A stretch of 13,315 bases of DNA from Rikenellaceae bacterium (GTDB lineage: Bacteria; Bacteroidota; Bacteroidia; Bacteroidales; Rikenellaceae). Made by a program: the position numbers and the translations under genes. The notes below the pieces were generated by a model that was not told where the DNA came from, ran no database searches, and was given only the letters and a program-made list of their open reading frames with translations. This document shows, piece after piece, positions 6,639-13,315 of this stretch. Within the stretch, counting starts at the first letter, position 1. Each line of letters begins with the position of its first letter. The DNA lies in assembly GCA_020859745.1 (NCBI GenBank), contig JAJBVQ010000169.1, forward strand, positions 1 through 13,315. Reading direction: 5' to 3'.

Positions 6639-7025
6639 CTAAAACCGAATTTTAGCCTGAATGTCCTTAAACTCTTCCGGAGACAACTTCAATTTCGGTC
6701 GGCTGAAATCCAGATCCCCCCCCTCATTGATCGGAACCAAATGGACATGGGCATGCGGCACATCCAAACCGATCACGGCAACTCCGATCCGTTTGCAAGG
6801 CACCGCCTCGCGGATCCGTCGTGCCACCTTCCGCGCAAAAACCATCAGTCCCGCCAAATCCTGCTCATCCAGATCAAAAATATAATCGACCTCCTTTTTC
6901 GGCACGACAAGCGTATGTCCCTCAGCCAAAGGGTTTATATCCAGAAAAGCGTAGTAATTCTCATCCTCGGCGATCTTATAGCCGGGAATCTCCCCGCGTA
7001 TAATCTTCGTAAAAATCGTTGCCAT
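6639..7025 (-). CDS. HIT family nucleotide hydrolase (HinT-like)
   Basis: A histidine-triad protein of 128 residues, the usual length for the HinT/Hint branch. It acts on AMP-linked substrates such as nucleoside phosphoramidates or adenylates in the cytoplasm; the true substrate here is unknown. The N-terminus FTKIIRGEIPGYKI (5-18) is the typical Hint opening. DINPLAEGHTLVVPK (29-43) precedes the long helix, and the catalytic triad is HAHVH at His91, His93 and His95, followed by LVPI. It is the last gene of a probable three-gene run from rel, with 43 bases between it and the small membrane protein and a strong terminator after it. No missing residues are seen. Confidence 0.93.
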   Translation of the reverse strand: MATIFTKIIRGEIPGYKIAEDENYYAFLDINPLAEGHTLVVPKKEVDYIFDLDEQDLAGLMVFARKVARRIREAVPCKRIGVAVIGLDVPHAHVHLVPINEGGDLDFSRPKLKLSPEEFKDIQAKIRF

Positions 7026-7068
7026 TCTCTATGGAAGATTAATTATGTTAAACAAAATTCAATTTCGA

Positions 7069-7479
7069 TCAGTACTCCTCATATTTCGGTCTCAGCAATT
7101 CACTGGAGATAATCATCGTCCGTAAATCCGTCACCACCCCCTGCCGAGGCATAACTCCCGCTTCCGATACATTTTGATTTTCTGGAACCTCATCCTCCGA
7201 AGCCTGGATCGACGCAACCGCCAACTGGTCCTTCATATCCCTGTTCGCCGCCCGCCGATCGCCGACCACCTCCCCGGCATCCCATTGTTCGGTAATCGTA
7301 ACCACCTCCCGCTCCGGAACCCGATCGTAATCCGGAGCCGGGAACGGAAAATTCTCACCCGCCGGCATCCGGTGCTGCGACCTCTCCCCTCTTTGTTTCC
7401 CCTTTCGCATGGCACTCCGCATACCGTATGCAATGATCCCCGCAACGATCAGTAATTGAATGACAAGTCCGCTTTCCAT
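7069..7479 (-). CDS. Small single-pass membrane protein of unknown function
   Basis: A 136-residue protein that I do not recognise by function. Residues 4-20 (GLVIQLLIVAGIIAYGM) form one N-terminal membrane segment. A strongly basic stretch (RSAMRKGKQRGER) follows, so the rest should lie in the cytoplasm. The middle (about 40-115) is polar and probably disordered. The end, LRTMIISSELLRPKYEEY, resembles the C-terminal motif of small Bacteroidetes proteins ending in forms like SEILNRKY, the only part that looks conserved. It starts 14 bases after the rel stop and precedes the HIT gene by 43 bases, so it is probably co-transcribed with both. The reading frame and GC-rich codons fit a real gene. 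Confidence 0.75.
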   Translation of the reverse strand: MESGLVIQLLIVAGIIAYGMRSAMRKGKQRGERSQHRMPAGENFPFPAPDYDRVPEREVVTITEQWDAGEVVGDRRAANRDMKDQLAVASIQASEDEVPENQNVSEAGVMPRQGVVTDLRTMIISSELLRPKYEEY

Positions 7480-7493
7480 ATCCTAATTATGTG

Positions 7494-9797
7494 TTAATCG
7501 ACGACCGTCGCCTCGGTCCGGTTTACCTTTTCGACCCCTTTGGCCGACCTCACCTTGTCCATAATCACCTTCAAATCCTCGCTGCTGCGCACATAGAGGC
7601 TGATCGTTCCCTCGAAAATCCCGTCGTGGCTATGAATATGCAGCTCGCGGATATTGACGTTCAGTTCCCCGCTGATAATCTTGGCCAAGTCGTACAGAAT
7701 CCCCACCCGGTCAATCCCCCTCACTTCGATCACCGCCAGGTACGACATCACCTTTTCACTCGACCACTTGGCCGGCACGATCCTGTCGCCGTGCTGCGCC
7801 GACAGTTTCACCGCGTTGTGGCAATTCTTCTTATGCACCTCCACCTCGCCCTCGTCCGTCTTGAACCCGACCACCTCGTCGCCCGGTATCGGATTACAGC
7901 ACTCCGCCATCACATACCGGTATTCGGTATTGTCCTGGCTCTGCTCCTCTTTTTTCTTCTTATCATCTCCCGTACCCAGGAAACGGAACGGATTGGCGAA
8001 CTGCAAAGTCCAGTATTTCATGATCTTACTGGCCGAATTCTGCTTCAGGATCTTGTCCAGTCCGTCCAGCCGGATAATGCCCGCCCCCAGTTTGCTGTAA
8101 AATTCATCTTTGCTCGACGAGTGGTATGCCGGCAGGACTTTCCGGAACACCCGCGCCTGCAAAGGCACCCCCAGCCTTTTCATCTCCGCCTCGAACAGCT
8201 CCTGACCCTTCACGATATTGTTCTCCCCGTCCCGCTTGAGGAACTGCTTGATATGCGTCCTCGCCTTGGCCGTGGTGATATGGTCGAGCCATTCCACCTG
8301 GGGATGGGCATTTTGCGACGTCAGGATCTCGATCTGGTCACCCGTATGGATCTCTGCGTACAGCGGCGTAATCTTGTAATTGACCTTCGCCCCGATGGCA
8401 TGGTTCCCGATCTTCGAGTGAATTTCGTAAGCAAAATCCAGCACCGTCGCCCCCTTCGGCATCGTCTTGGACTCCCCGTTCGGCGTGAAGACCACGATTT
8501 CGGACACCTGCAGGTTCATCTTAAAGTTATCCATGAACTCCACGGCATCCTCCGACGGGCTGTTCAGCGCTTCGCGCAACTGCGCCAGCCACTGGTCCAT
8601 ATCCTTGTCATTGCGGGCTTCCCCGCCCTTTCCCTCGGCTTTATACTTCCAATGAGCGGCAAAACCCCGCTCCGCGATCTCATCCATCCGCTCCGACCGG
8701 ATCTGCACTTCGGCCCACACCCCCTCCGGCCCAATCACCGTGCAATGCAACGCCTCGTATCCGTTGGCCTTCGGAATGTTTACCCAGTCCCGTATTCGGT
8801 CCGGTTTCGGCTTATAGATATCCGTTATCAAGGAATATACATGCCAGCACTGCGATTTTTCCGGGATCAGCGGCGACGGTTTGAAAACGATCCGGATCGC
8901 AAACAGGTCGTAAATCTCCTCGAAAGTGACCTGCTTACGCTTCATCTTTTTCCAGATGGAATAGATCGACTTGACCCTCCCCGAAATCTCGAACTCGATA
9001 TTGTTTTCTTTGAGTTTTTCGATGATCGGCGGATTGAACTTCTCGATAAACTGCAACCTTTGTGCCTCGGTATCCGCCAGCTTTTGCTTGATCTGGTTGT
9101 ACTCGTCCGGGAAACGGTACTTGAGGCTCAAGTCCTCGAACTCCGTCTTGATCGCGTACAGCCCCAGCCGGTGCGCCAGCGGCGCGAAAAGATAGATCGT
9201 CTCCGACGCTATCTTCATCTGCTTGTGCTTGGGCATCGACCCCAGCGTCCGCATATTGTGCAGCCGGTCGGCTATCTTGATCAGGCACACGCGAATATCG
9301 TCCGACAAAGTCAGGACCATTTTCTTGAAATTCTCGGCCTGCTTGGAGATATCCTGCGCGAAAGCTCCCTCCAGCTTGGTCAGCCCGTCCACCATCGAGG
9401 CCACCTTCGCCCCGAAATGATGCTCAATGTCCTCCACCGTATAGTCTGTATCCTCCACCACGTCGTGCAGCAAAGCCGCCATCACCGACTTGACCCCCAG
9501 CCCGATCTCCACCACCACGATCCGCGCAACCGACAAAGGATGGGTGATATACGGCTCCCCCGAGTGACGTTTCACCCCTTTGTGGGCCTCGTTGGCGAAA
9601 TAGAACGCCTGCCGGATCCGTTCGTAGTCCGCCTCGCCTTTACAGATCGGCGCACACCGCTCCAACAGCTCGTCGAACTGCTGCTGGACCATCAATTCAT
9701 CTCTATCGTAACTTTCCTTGACGGGCATCGCCTCCGCATCGACCGGCACCGCCGGGAGCGTAAGGACTTCGCCAAAGGAAGGGTTCGCGTCAGCCAT
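7494..9797 (-). CDS. rel: Bifunctional (p)ppGpp synthetase/hydrolase, RelA/SpoT family
   Basis: Makes and degrades the stringent-response alarmone (p)ppGpp from GTP/GDP and ATP, linked to the ribosome and starvation. The 767 residues carry all domains of a long RSH protein. The HD hydrolase spans about 60-210, with His86, the His111-Asp112 pair, Glu115-Asp116, and KIADRLHNMRT (174-184, Asp177 and Asn181); all look intact, so hydrolysis is expected. The synthetase spans about 240-380, with IYDLFAIRI (295-303), NIPKANGYEALH (340-351) and EVQIRS (363-368). TGS covers about 434-495, the Cys-rich zinc-finger/RIS region includes Cys633-Cys634, His655 and Cys659, and a C-terminal ACT domain covers about 685-762. 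It follows the recA terminator and so starts its own transcript. No canonical promoter stands out; TATCTTAG at 9817-9824 is a near match to a -7 element. Confidence 0.96.
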   Translation of the reverse strand: MADANPSFGEVLTLPAVPVDAEAMPVKESYDRDELMVQQQFDELLERCAPICKGEADYERIRQAFYFANEAHKGVKRHSGEPYITHPLSVARIVVVEIGLGVKSVMAALLHDVVEDTDYTVEDIEHHFGAKVASMVDGLTKLEGAFAQDISKQAENFKKMVLTLSDDIRVCLIKIADRLHNMRTLGSMPKHKQMKIASETIYLFAPLAHRLGLYAIKTEFEDLSLKYRFPDEYNQIKQKLADTEAQRLQFIEKFNPPIIEKLKENNIEFEISGRVKSIYSIWKKMKRKQVTFEEIYDLFAIRIVFKPSPLIPEKSQCWHVYSLITDIYKPKPDRIRDWVNIPKANGYEALHCTVIGPEGVWAEVQIRSERMDEIAERGFAAHWKYKAEGKGGEARNDKDMDQWLAQLREALNSPSEDAVEFMDNFKMNLQVSEIVVFTPNGESKTMPKGATVLDFAYEIHSKIGNHAIGAKVNYKITPLYAEIHTGDQIEILTSQNAHPQVEWLDHITTAKARTHIKQFLKRDGENNIVKGQELFEAEMKRLGVPLQARVFRKVLPAYHSSSKDEFYSKLGAGIIRLDGLDKILKQNSASKIMKYWTLQFANPFRFLGTGDDKKKKEEQSQDNTEYRYVMAECCNPIPGDEVVGFKTDEGEVEVHKKNCHNAVKLSAQHGDRIVPAKWSSEKVMSYLAVIEVRGIDRVGILYDLAKIISGELNVNIRELHIHSHDGIFEGTISLYVRSSEDLKVIMDKVRSAKGVEKVNRTEATVVD

Positions 9798-9858
9798 AAT
9801 TCACTTTTTTCAACACCTAAGATATAATTTTTCCGGGAATAATCCTTTACCGTGCCGC

Positions 9859-9896
9859 AAAAAAGGCGGGCATTCGTTATATAACGAATGCCCGCC
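9859..9896 (-). terminator. Intrinsic terminator after recA
   Basis: Positions 9865-9896 form a perfect 32-base palindrome (GGCGGGCATTCGTTAT and its complement), giving a 14-bp stem with a 4-base loop. On the minus strand it is followed directly by six Ts (9859-9864). It begins 27 bases past the recA stop and separates the recA run from rel. Confidence 0.95.
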
Positions 9897-9923
9897 CGCG
9901 AATATTAGCGTCAAAACGTCCGA

Positions 9924-10994
9924 TTACTCCGCCGCCTTGGCCAACGCTTCACGCACTTGCGCCTCCAGCTCCTCAGCCAGTTCGGGATCCTGCATCAACA
10001 GGTTCTTCACGGCATCGCGCCCCTGCCCGATCTTGCGGTCCCCGTACGAGAACCACGAGCCGCTTTTCTTGATGATACCGAACTCCACGCCCCAGTCGAT
10101 GATCTCGCCGACCTTGGAGATCCCCTCGCCGAAAACGATGTCGAACTCGGCCCGGCGGAACGGCGGCGCCATTTTGTTCTTCACAATCTTAACCTTGGTG
10201 CGGTTCCCGGTCGCCTCCTCGCCGTCCTTCAGGCTCGTCCCCTTGCGGACATCCACCCGGATCGACGAATAGAATTTCAGGGCATTCCCCCCGGTCGTGG
10301 TCTCCGGGTTCCCGAACATTACGCCGATCTTCTCGCGCAGCTGGTTGATAAAAATACAGAGCGTATTGGTCTTGCTGATGCTTGCCGTGAGCTTACGCAG
10401 CGCCTGCGACATCAGCCGGGCCTGCAAACCCACCTTGGCATCGCCCATCTCGCCTTCGATCTCCGCCTTGGGCGTGAGCGCCGCCACCGAGTCGATCACC
10501 ACGATATCGATCGCGCTCGACCGGATCAGGTGGTCAGCGATCTCCAGCGCCTGCTCCCCGTTGTCCGGCTGCGAGATCAGCAGGTTATCCACATCGACCC
10601 CCAGTTTTTCCGCATAGAAACGGTCGAAAGCATGCTCGGCATCTATGAACGCCGCAATTCCGCCCGCCTTCTGCGCCTCGGCGATCGCGTGGATAGCCAG
10701 CGTCGTCTTACCCGACGACTCCGGCCCGTAGATCTCCACGATCCTGCCCCGCGGATAACCGCCGATGCCCAGCGCATGGTCCAACCCGATCGATCCCGAC
10801 GAGATGGTCGCCACATCCACCACCACATGGTCGCTCATGCGCATGATCGACCCTTTGCCGAAATCCTTTTCGAGCTTGTCCATCGCCGCCTGAAGCACCT
10901 TCAGCTTCTCCGCCGGTATCTCCCTCTTTTTCGCGGCTACATTTTCCGTTCCCGCCGCCTTAGCCGCCGGAGCCTTTTCTTTTTCTTCTGCCAT
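9924..10994 (-). CDS. recA: Recombinase RecA
   Basis: ATP-dependent strand-exchange protein for homologous recombination and repair. The 356 residues include an N-terminal extension of about 25 residues rich in Lys, Ala and Glu before the usual start of the core (LKVLQAAMDKLEKDFGKGSIM). Walker A is GPESSGKT (90-97), Walker B lies in IDIVVIDSVAAL (162-173), loop L1 in EGEMGDAKVGLQARLMSQAL (180-199), and loop L2 in NQLREKIGVMFGNPETTTGG (217-236). The C-terminal domain reads to WFSYGDRKIGQGRDAVKNLL and ends with a short acidic/Ala-rich tail. It starts 26 bases after bcp and is the last gene of its run, closed by a strong terminator. I see no SOS-box-like operator directly upstream; the family's usual regulation in this phylum differs from that in E. 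coli. Confidence 0.98.
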   Translation of the reverse strand: MAEEKEKAPAAKAAGTENVAAKKREIPAEKLKVLQAAMDKLEKDFGKGSIMRMSDHVVVDVATISSGSIGLDHALGIGGYPRGRIVEIYGPESSGKTTLAIHAIAEAQKAGGIAAFIDAEHAFDRFYAEKLGVDVDNLLISQPDNGEQALEIADHLIRSSAIDIVVIDSVAALTPKAEIEGEMGDAKVGLQARLMSQALRKLTASISKTNTLCIFINQLREKIGVMFGNPETTTGGNALKFYSSIRVDVRKGTSLKDGEEATGNRTKVKIVKNKMAPPFRRAEFDIVFGEGISKVGEIIDWGVEFGIIKKSGSWFSYGDRKIGQGRDAVKNLLMQDPELAEELEAQVREALAKAAE

Positions 10995-11020
10995 TCTGTG
11001 TTTTGTATGTTACTTATTGA

Positions 11021-11482
11021 TTACTCGTACGATTTCAGTATCTGTCCGAAATGGTCTTTGGTATCGACCTTTTCGAAGACCTTTTCGATCACGCCGTCCG
11101 TACCGATAATAAACGTTGTACGGAGCATTCCCATGTATGTCCGCCCCATAAATTTTTTCTCGCCCCACGTTCCGTACGCTTCGGCGATCTTATGGTCGGC
11201 GTCCACCAGCAGCGTGAACGGCAGTTGGTGCTTCTCGATAAACTTCCGGTGCGACGCCGCGCTGTCCCCGCTCACCCCCAGCACCGTAAATCCTCGCTTG
11301 AGCAGTTCGCTGTACCCGTCCCTCAGCGAACAGGCCTCCGCCGTGCAGCCCGGCGTATTGTCCTTCGGATAAAAGTAAAGGATCACCTTTTTCCCCTCGG
11401 CCAGCAGCCCGGCCAAAGAGACCCTATTCCCCTCCTGATTCTCCGCCGTAAACTCCGGCGCTTTATCTCCCGCTTTCAGCAT
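11021..11482 (-). CDS. bcp: Thioredoxin-dependent peroxiredoxin (Bcp/PrxQ type)
   Basis: Reduces hydrogen peroxide and organic peroxides in the cytoplasm using thioredoxin. The 153 residues match the usual Bcp length. The thioredoxin-fold start GDKAPEF (5-11) is followed by the active-site stretch YPKDNTPGCTAEACSLRD. Peroxidatic Cys46 and resolving Cys51 are separated by four residues, as in atypical 2-Cys E. coli Bcp. RTTFIIGTDGVI (120-131) is the conserved later strand. It lies 28 bases after the SDR gene and 26 before recA on the same strand, probably in one transcript. Pairing a peroxide scavenger with recA fits a shared need under oxidative stress, but that is inference. Confidence 0.95.
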   Translation of the reverse strand: MLKAGDKAPEFTAENQEGNRVSLAGLLAEGKKVILYFYPKDNTPGCTAEACSLRDGYSELLKRGFTVLGVSGDSAASHRKFIEKHQLPFTLLVDADHKIAEAYGTWGEKKFMGRTYMGMLRTTFIIGTDGVIEKVFEKVDTKDHFGQILKSYE

Positions 11483-11510
11483 AATTATTCCTCCTTTTTA
11501 ATTATATACC

Positions 11511-12314
11511 TTACTTGAACGGCGAATCCGGTTCCTTCGCCATATGGTTGTAGTACAGCCTGTCCAAAAGGCCCGGCGCAAAGAATTTCAGTATCCGCGT
11601 CGCCTTCCCGTCGAAATCCATCAACAAAGTCCGTTTCCGCCGCGTTATGGCTTTGATAATCCGTTTCGCCGCCTCGTCCGCCGTCATCATTTTGCCCTCC
11701 TCGCGCGGCGAAGCCCCTTGCTGCGAACCGTCCGCCGTCAAAGCCGAGAACCGCACGTTGGAAGCCGTGAATCCCGGCGCCACAATCAGCACATGCACCC
11801 CCCTCTTCAGATTCTCGACCCGCACCGTCTCCAACAGGCCGTGCATCGCATATTTCGATGCCGAATAGCCTGTCCTCCCCGGCAGCCCGTGGAACCCCGC
11901 CACCGACGAAATTCCCACGATCGAGCCCCGCGTAGCCTGTATAAAAGGAAGCGCATACTTCGTGCAATAAACACTGCCCCAGAAATTGGTATCCATCAGC
12001 CTGCGCAGCACATCCAGGTCCACATCGTCGAACAGCGCCCGCATCGAAATCCCGGCATTATTGACAAGCACGTCGATCCGCCCGAAAGTTTCCACCGCCC
12101 TGTCCACCAGCCGTTTGCAGTCCGCTTCTTTCGACACGTCGCACTGCACCGCAATCCCCCCACTGGGCAACTCCCCCACCAATGCCTCCAACTTCTCAAG
12201 CGACCTGGCCCCCGCCACCACATGCGCCCCCAAAGCCGAGAAACGGCGCGCCAGCGCCTCCCCGATCCCCGACGACGCTCCCGTCACGATCACTACTTTA
12301 CCTTTGAAATCCAT
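11511..12314 (-). CDS. Short-chain dehydrogenase/reductase (SDR), classical type
   Basis: An NAD(P)(H)-dependent oxidoreductase of 267 residues with a Rossmann fold. The cofactor motif TGASSGIG covers residues 11-18; Arg37 (GARS) after the second strand suggests NADP(H) preference. NNAG is at 85-88, and the catalytic tetrad is Asn110, Ser137 (ISSVAG), Tyr150 and Lys154 (GYSASKYAMHG). PGFTASNVR (180-188) follows. The C-terminal part from 225 is basic and hydrophobic (KRTLLMDFDGKATRILKFFAPGLLDRLYY), like the DHRS7B-type SDRs that associate with membranes. The substrate cannot be read from the sequence. Its start is 3 bases after the hydrolase stop, so the two genes are translationally close; bcp follows after 28 bases. 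Confidence 0.93.
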   Translation of the reverse strand: MDFKGKVVIVTGASSGIGEALARRFSALGAHVVAGARSLEKLEALVGELPSGGIAVQCDVSKEADCKRLVDRAVETFGRIDVLVNNAGISMRALFDDVDLDVLRRLMDTNFWGSVYCTKYALPFIQATRGSIVGISSVAGFHGLPGRTGYSASKYAMHGLLETVRVENLKRGVHVLIVAPGFTASNVRFSALTADGSQQGASPREEGKMMTADEAAKRIIKAITRRKRTLLMDFDGKATRILKFFAPGLLDRLYYNHMAKEPDSPFK

Positions 12315-12317
12315 TCG

Positions 12318-13094
12318 TTACGCTTTGATTTTCAATCCGTCATACGCCGGAAAGACATTCTCCGGCAACTCCTTGCAAAGATCCTCATACAGCCCCAGTT
12401 GATGTGAAATATGGGTCAAATACGCCCGTTTCGGTTCGGCTTTCGCAATCACTGCCAGCGCCTCGTCCAGCGTGAAATGCGAAATATGATGCTCACGCCG
12501 CAAAGCGTTGACCACCAATATATCGATCCCCCTGAACTTCTCGATCTCACTCTCCCCGATCGCATTCATATCCGTCAGGTAACAAATATTCCCGATCCGG
12601 TACCCCAGCACGGGCAATTTGAAGTGCATCCCCCGCACCGGCACCACCCGCACCCCGTGGACATCGAACGCCGCTTCCGAAGAGAGGATCGGGTGCAGCA
12701 CCACCTCCGGCACTCCCGGATACTTATGCTCCGTGAAAGCATAGTCGAAGATCCGCTTCAATGTCCGCTCGACCCTCGGCTCGCAATAGATATCCACCGG
12801 CCGCCGCATCACATAGTTGAACGCCCGCACGTCGTCCATCCCGCCCACATGATCCATATGCTCGTGCGTGTACAGGATCGCGTCGATCCCGGCGATATGC
12901 TCCCGCAGCATCTGGTACCGGAAATCCGGCCCCGTATCGATCACGATCCGCACCCCGTTTTGCTCGATAAGCACCGACGAGCGCAGCCGTTTGTCGTGCG
13001 CGTCCGCCGAAGTACAGACCTCACAGCCACAACCGATGATCGGCACCCCTTGCGAGGTGCCGGTCCCTAAAAACGTCAACTCCGTCTCAGACAA
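12318..13094 (-). CDS. MBL-fold metallo-hydrolase, PhnP-like
   Basis: A phosphodiesterase-type hydrolase of the metallo-beta-lactamase fold. I start it at TTG 13092-13094, giving 258 residues. AAGGAG lies 7 bases upstream, and the protein then begins SETELTFLGTGTSQGVP, the normal family N-terminus. The upstream ATG at 13142 would add 16 unrelated residues lying inside the mutase gene. The structural zinc motif GCGCEVC gives Cys22, Cys24 and Cys27, as in PhnP. The catalytic metal motif is THEHMDH (His77, His79, Asp81, His82), with Asp175 in LTDMN, and LTHISH (226-231) supplies later ligands. PhnP cleaves cyclic ribose phosphates, but no phn genes adjoin, so the substrate here is open. It overlaps the mutase stop by 8 bases, which suggests coupled translation, and is 3 bases from the SDR. 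Confidence 0.88.
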   Translation of the reverse strand: MSETELTFLGTGTSQGVPIIGCGCEVCTSADAHDKRLRSSVLIEQNGVRIVIDTGPDFRYQMLREHIAGIDAILYTHEHMDHVGGMDDVRAFNYVMRRPVDIYCEPRVERTLKRIFDYAFTEHKYPGVPEVVLHPILSSEAAFDVHGVRVVPVRGMHFKLPVLGYRIGNICYLTDMNAIGESEIEKFRGIDILVVNALRREHHISHFTLDEALAVIAKAEPKRAYLTHISHQLGLYEDLCKELPENVFPAYDGLKIKA

Positions 13095-13315
13095 GGTGCA
13101 GCTCCTTTTTAATCCGTTCGATCTTTTCACCCAGCTGGGCATTCACGGCATCATATTGCGCCACATCCGAAAGCGGCTCCCGCACCCCGAAATAGAACTT
13201 GATCTTCGGCTCCGTCCCGCTCGGCCGCACCGACACGATCGTCGAATCCTCCGTCACGAAATGCAGCACGTCCGACTTCGGGAAGTGGTCCATTGCCGCG
13301 CGCACACCATTGAAA
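13087..13315 (-). CDS. Phosphoglucomutase/phosphomannomutase family (C-terminal end only)
   Basis: Only the last 75 or so codons are in the window; the gene continues past the right edge. These residues form domain 4 of the alpha-D-phosphohexomutase family, which moves phosphate between C1 and C6 of hexoses such as glucose or mannose. The signature is TIVSVRPSGTEPKIKFYFGV, in which RPSGTEPKIK contacts the substrate phosphate. The C-terminal helix ends KIERIKKELHLV. The stop (13087-13089) overlaps the start of the PhnP-like gene. Which sugar it prefers cannot be said because the catalytic serine and sugar-binding loops are outside the window. Confidence 0.9.
   Translation of the reverse strand, partial: FNGVRAAMDHFPKSDVLHFVTEDSTIVSVRPSGTEPKIKFYFGVREPLSDVAQYDAVNAQLGEKIERIKKELHLV

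Noticed and set aside
13095..13142. ATG at 13142 as the start of the PhnP-like gene
   Set aside because: It lies inside the mutase gene, adds residues unlike the family N-terminus, and a TTG with a good ribosome binding site sits at the expected place.

Overview
The window reads as chromosomal DNA of a moderately GC-rich member of the Bacteroidetes, and gut Alistipes or a related Rikenellaceae genus is my best guess. The grounds are the gene families (a Bacteroidetes-type HTH regulator with a C-terminal FYSDGSFREY motif, a fused RibBA, a START-like small protein, a serine-type sulfatase), the weak Shine-Dalgarno sequences, and a regulator promoter of the Bacteroidetes form TTG-N19-TAnnTTTG. 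The genus is an inference from style. All 14 genes I can support lie on the minus strand, so transcription runs from high to low coordinates.

Right part (13315 to about 9860): a tight run of a phosphohexomutase (only its C-terminus is in the window), a PhnP-like metallo-beta-lactamase-fold hydrolase, a short-chain dehydrogenase, the peroxiredoxin Bcp, and recA. It is closed by a near-perfect intrinsic terminator. Gaps are 3 to 28 bases, and the hydrolase overlaps the mutase and starts at TTG. Next comes a second run (9797 to 6584): a bifunctional Rel/SpoT (p)ppGpp enzyme, a small single-pass membrane protein of unknown function and a HIT-family nucleotide hydrolase. A 14-bp-stem terminator ends it.

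Middle (about 6640 to 3820): the accessory-looking part. A clearly AT-rich stretch holds a 421-base gene-free segment rich in dyads and a lone HTH regulator with a recognisable promoter. The regulator's coding sequence contains four TTACA-N2-TGTAA palindromes. Below it lies a secreted or lipid-anchored sulfatase broken by one frameshift about a third of the way in, followed by a hairpin. No SusC/SusD pair, other sulfatase or sulfatase-maturing enzyme is in view.

Left part (3820 to 1): a START-like small protein, then an LptF/LptG-family permease, RibBA and Fmt (truncated by the window edge). The last three are closely spaced and probably co-transcribed, joining LPS export, riboflavin synthesis and initiator-tRNA formylation.

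Most of the window is ordinary housekeeping DNA. I found no convincing new multi-gene system. The observations most worth following are the repeated palindromes in and near the HTH gene, the AT-rich island around it, and the single frameshift in the sulfatase.
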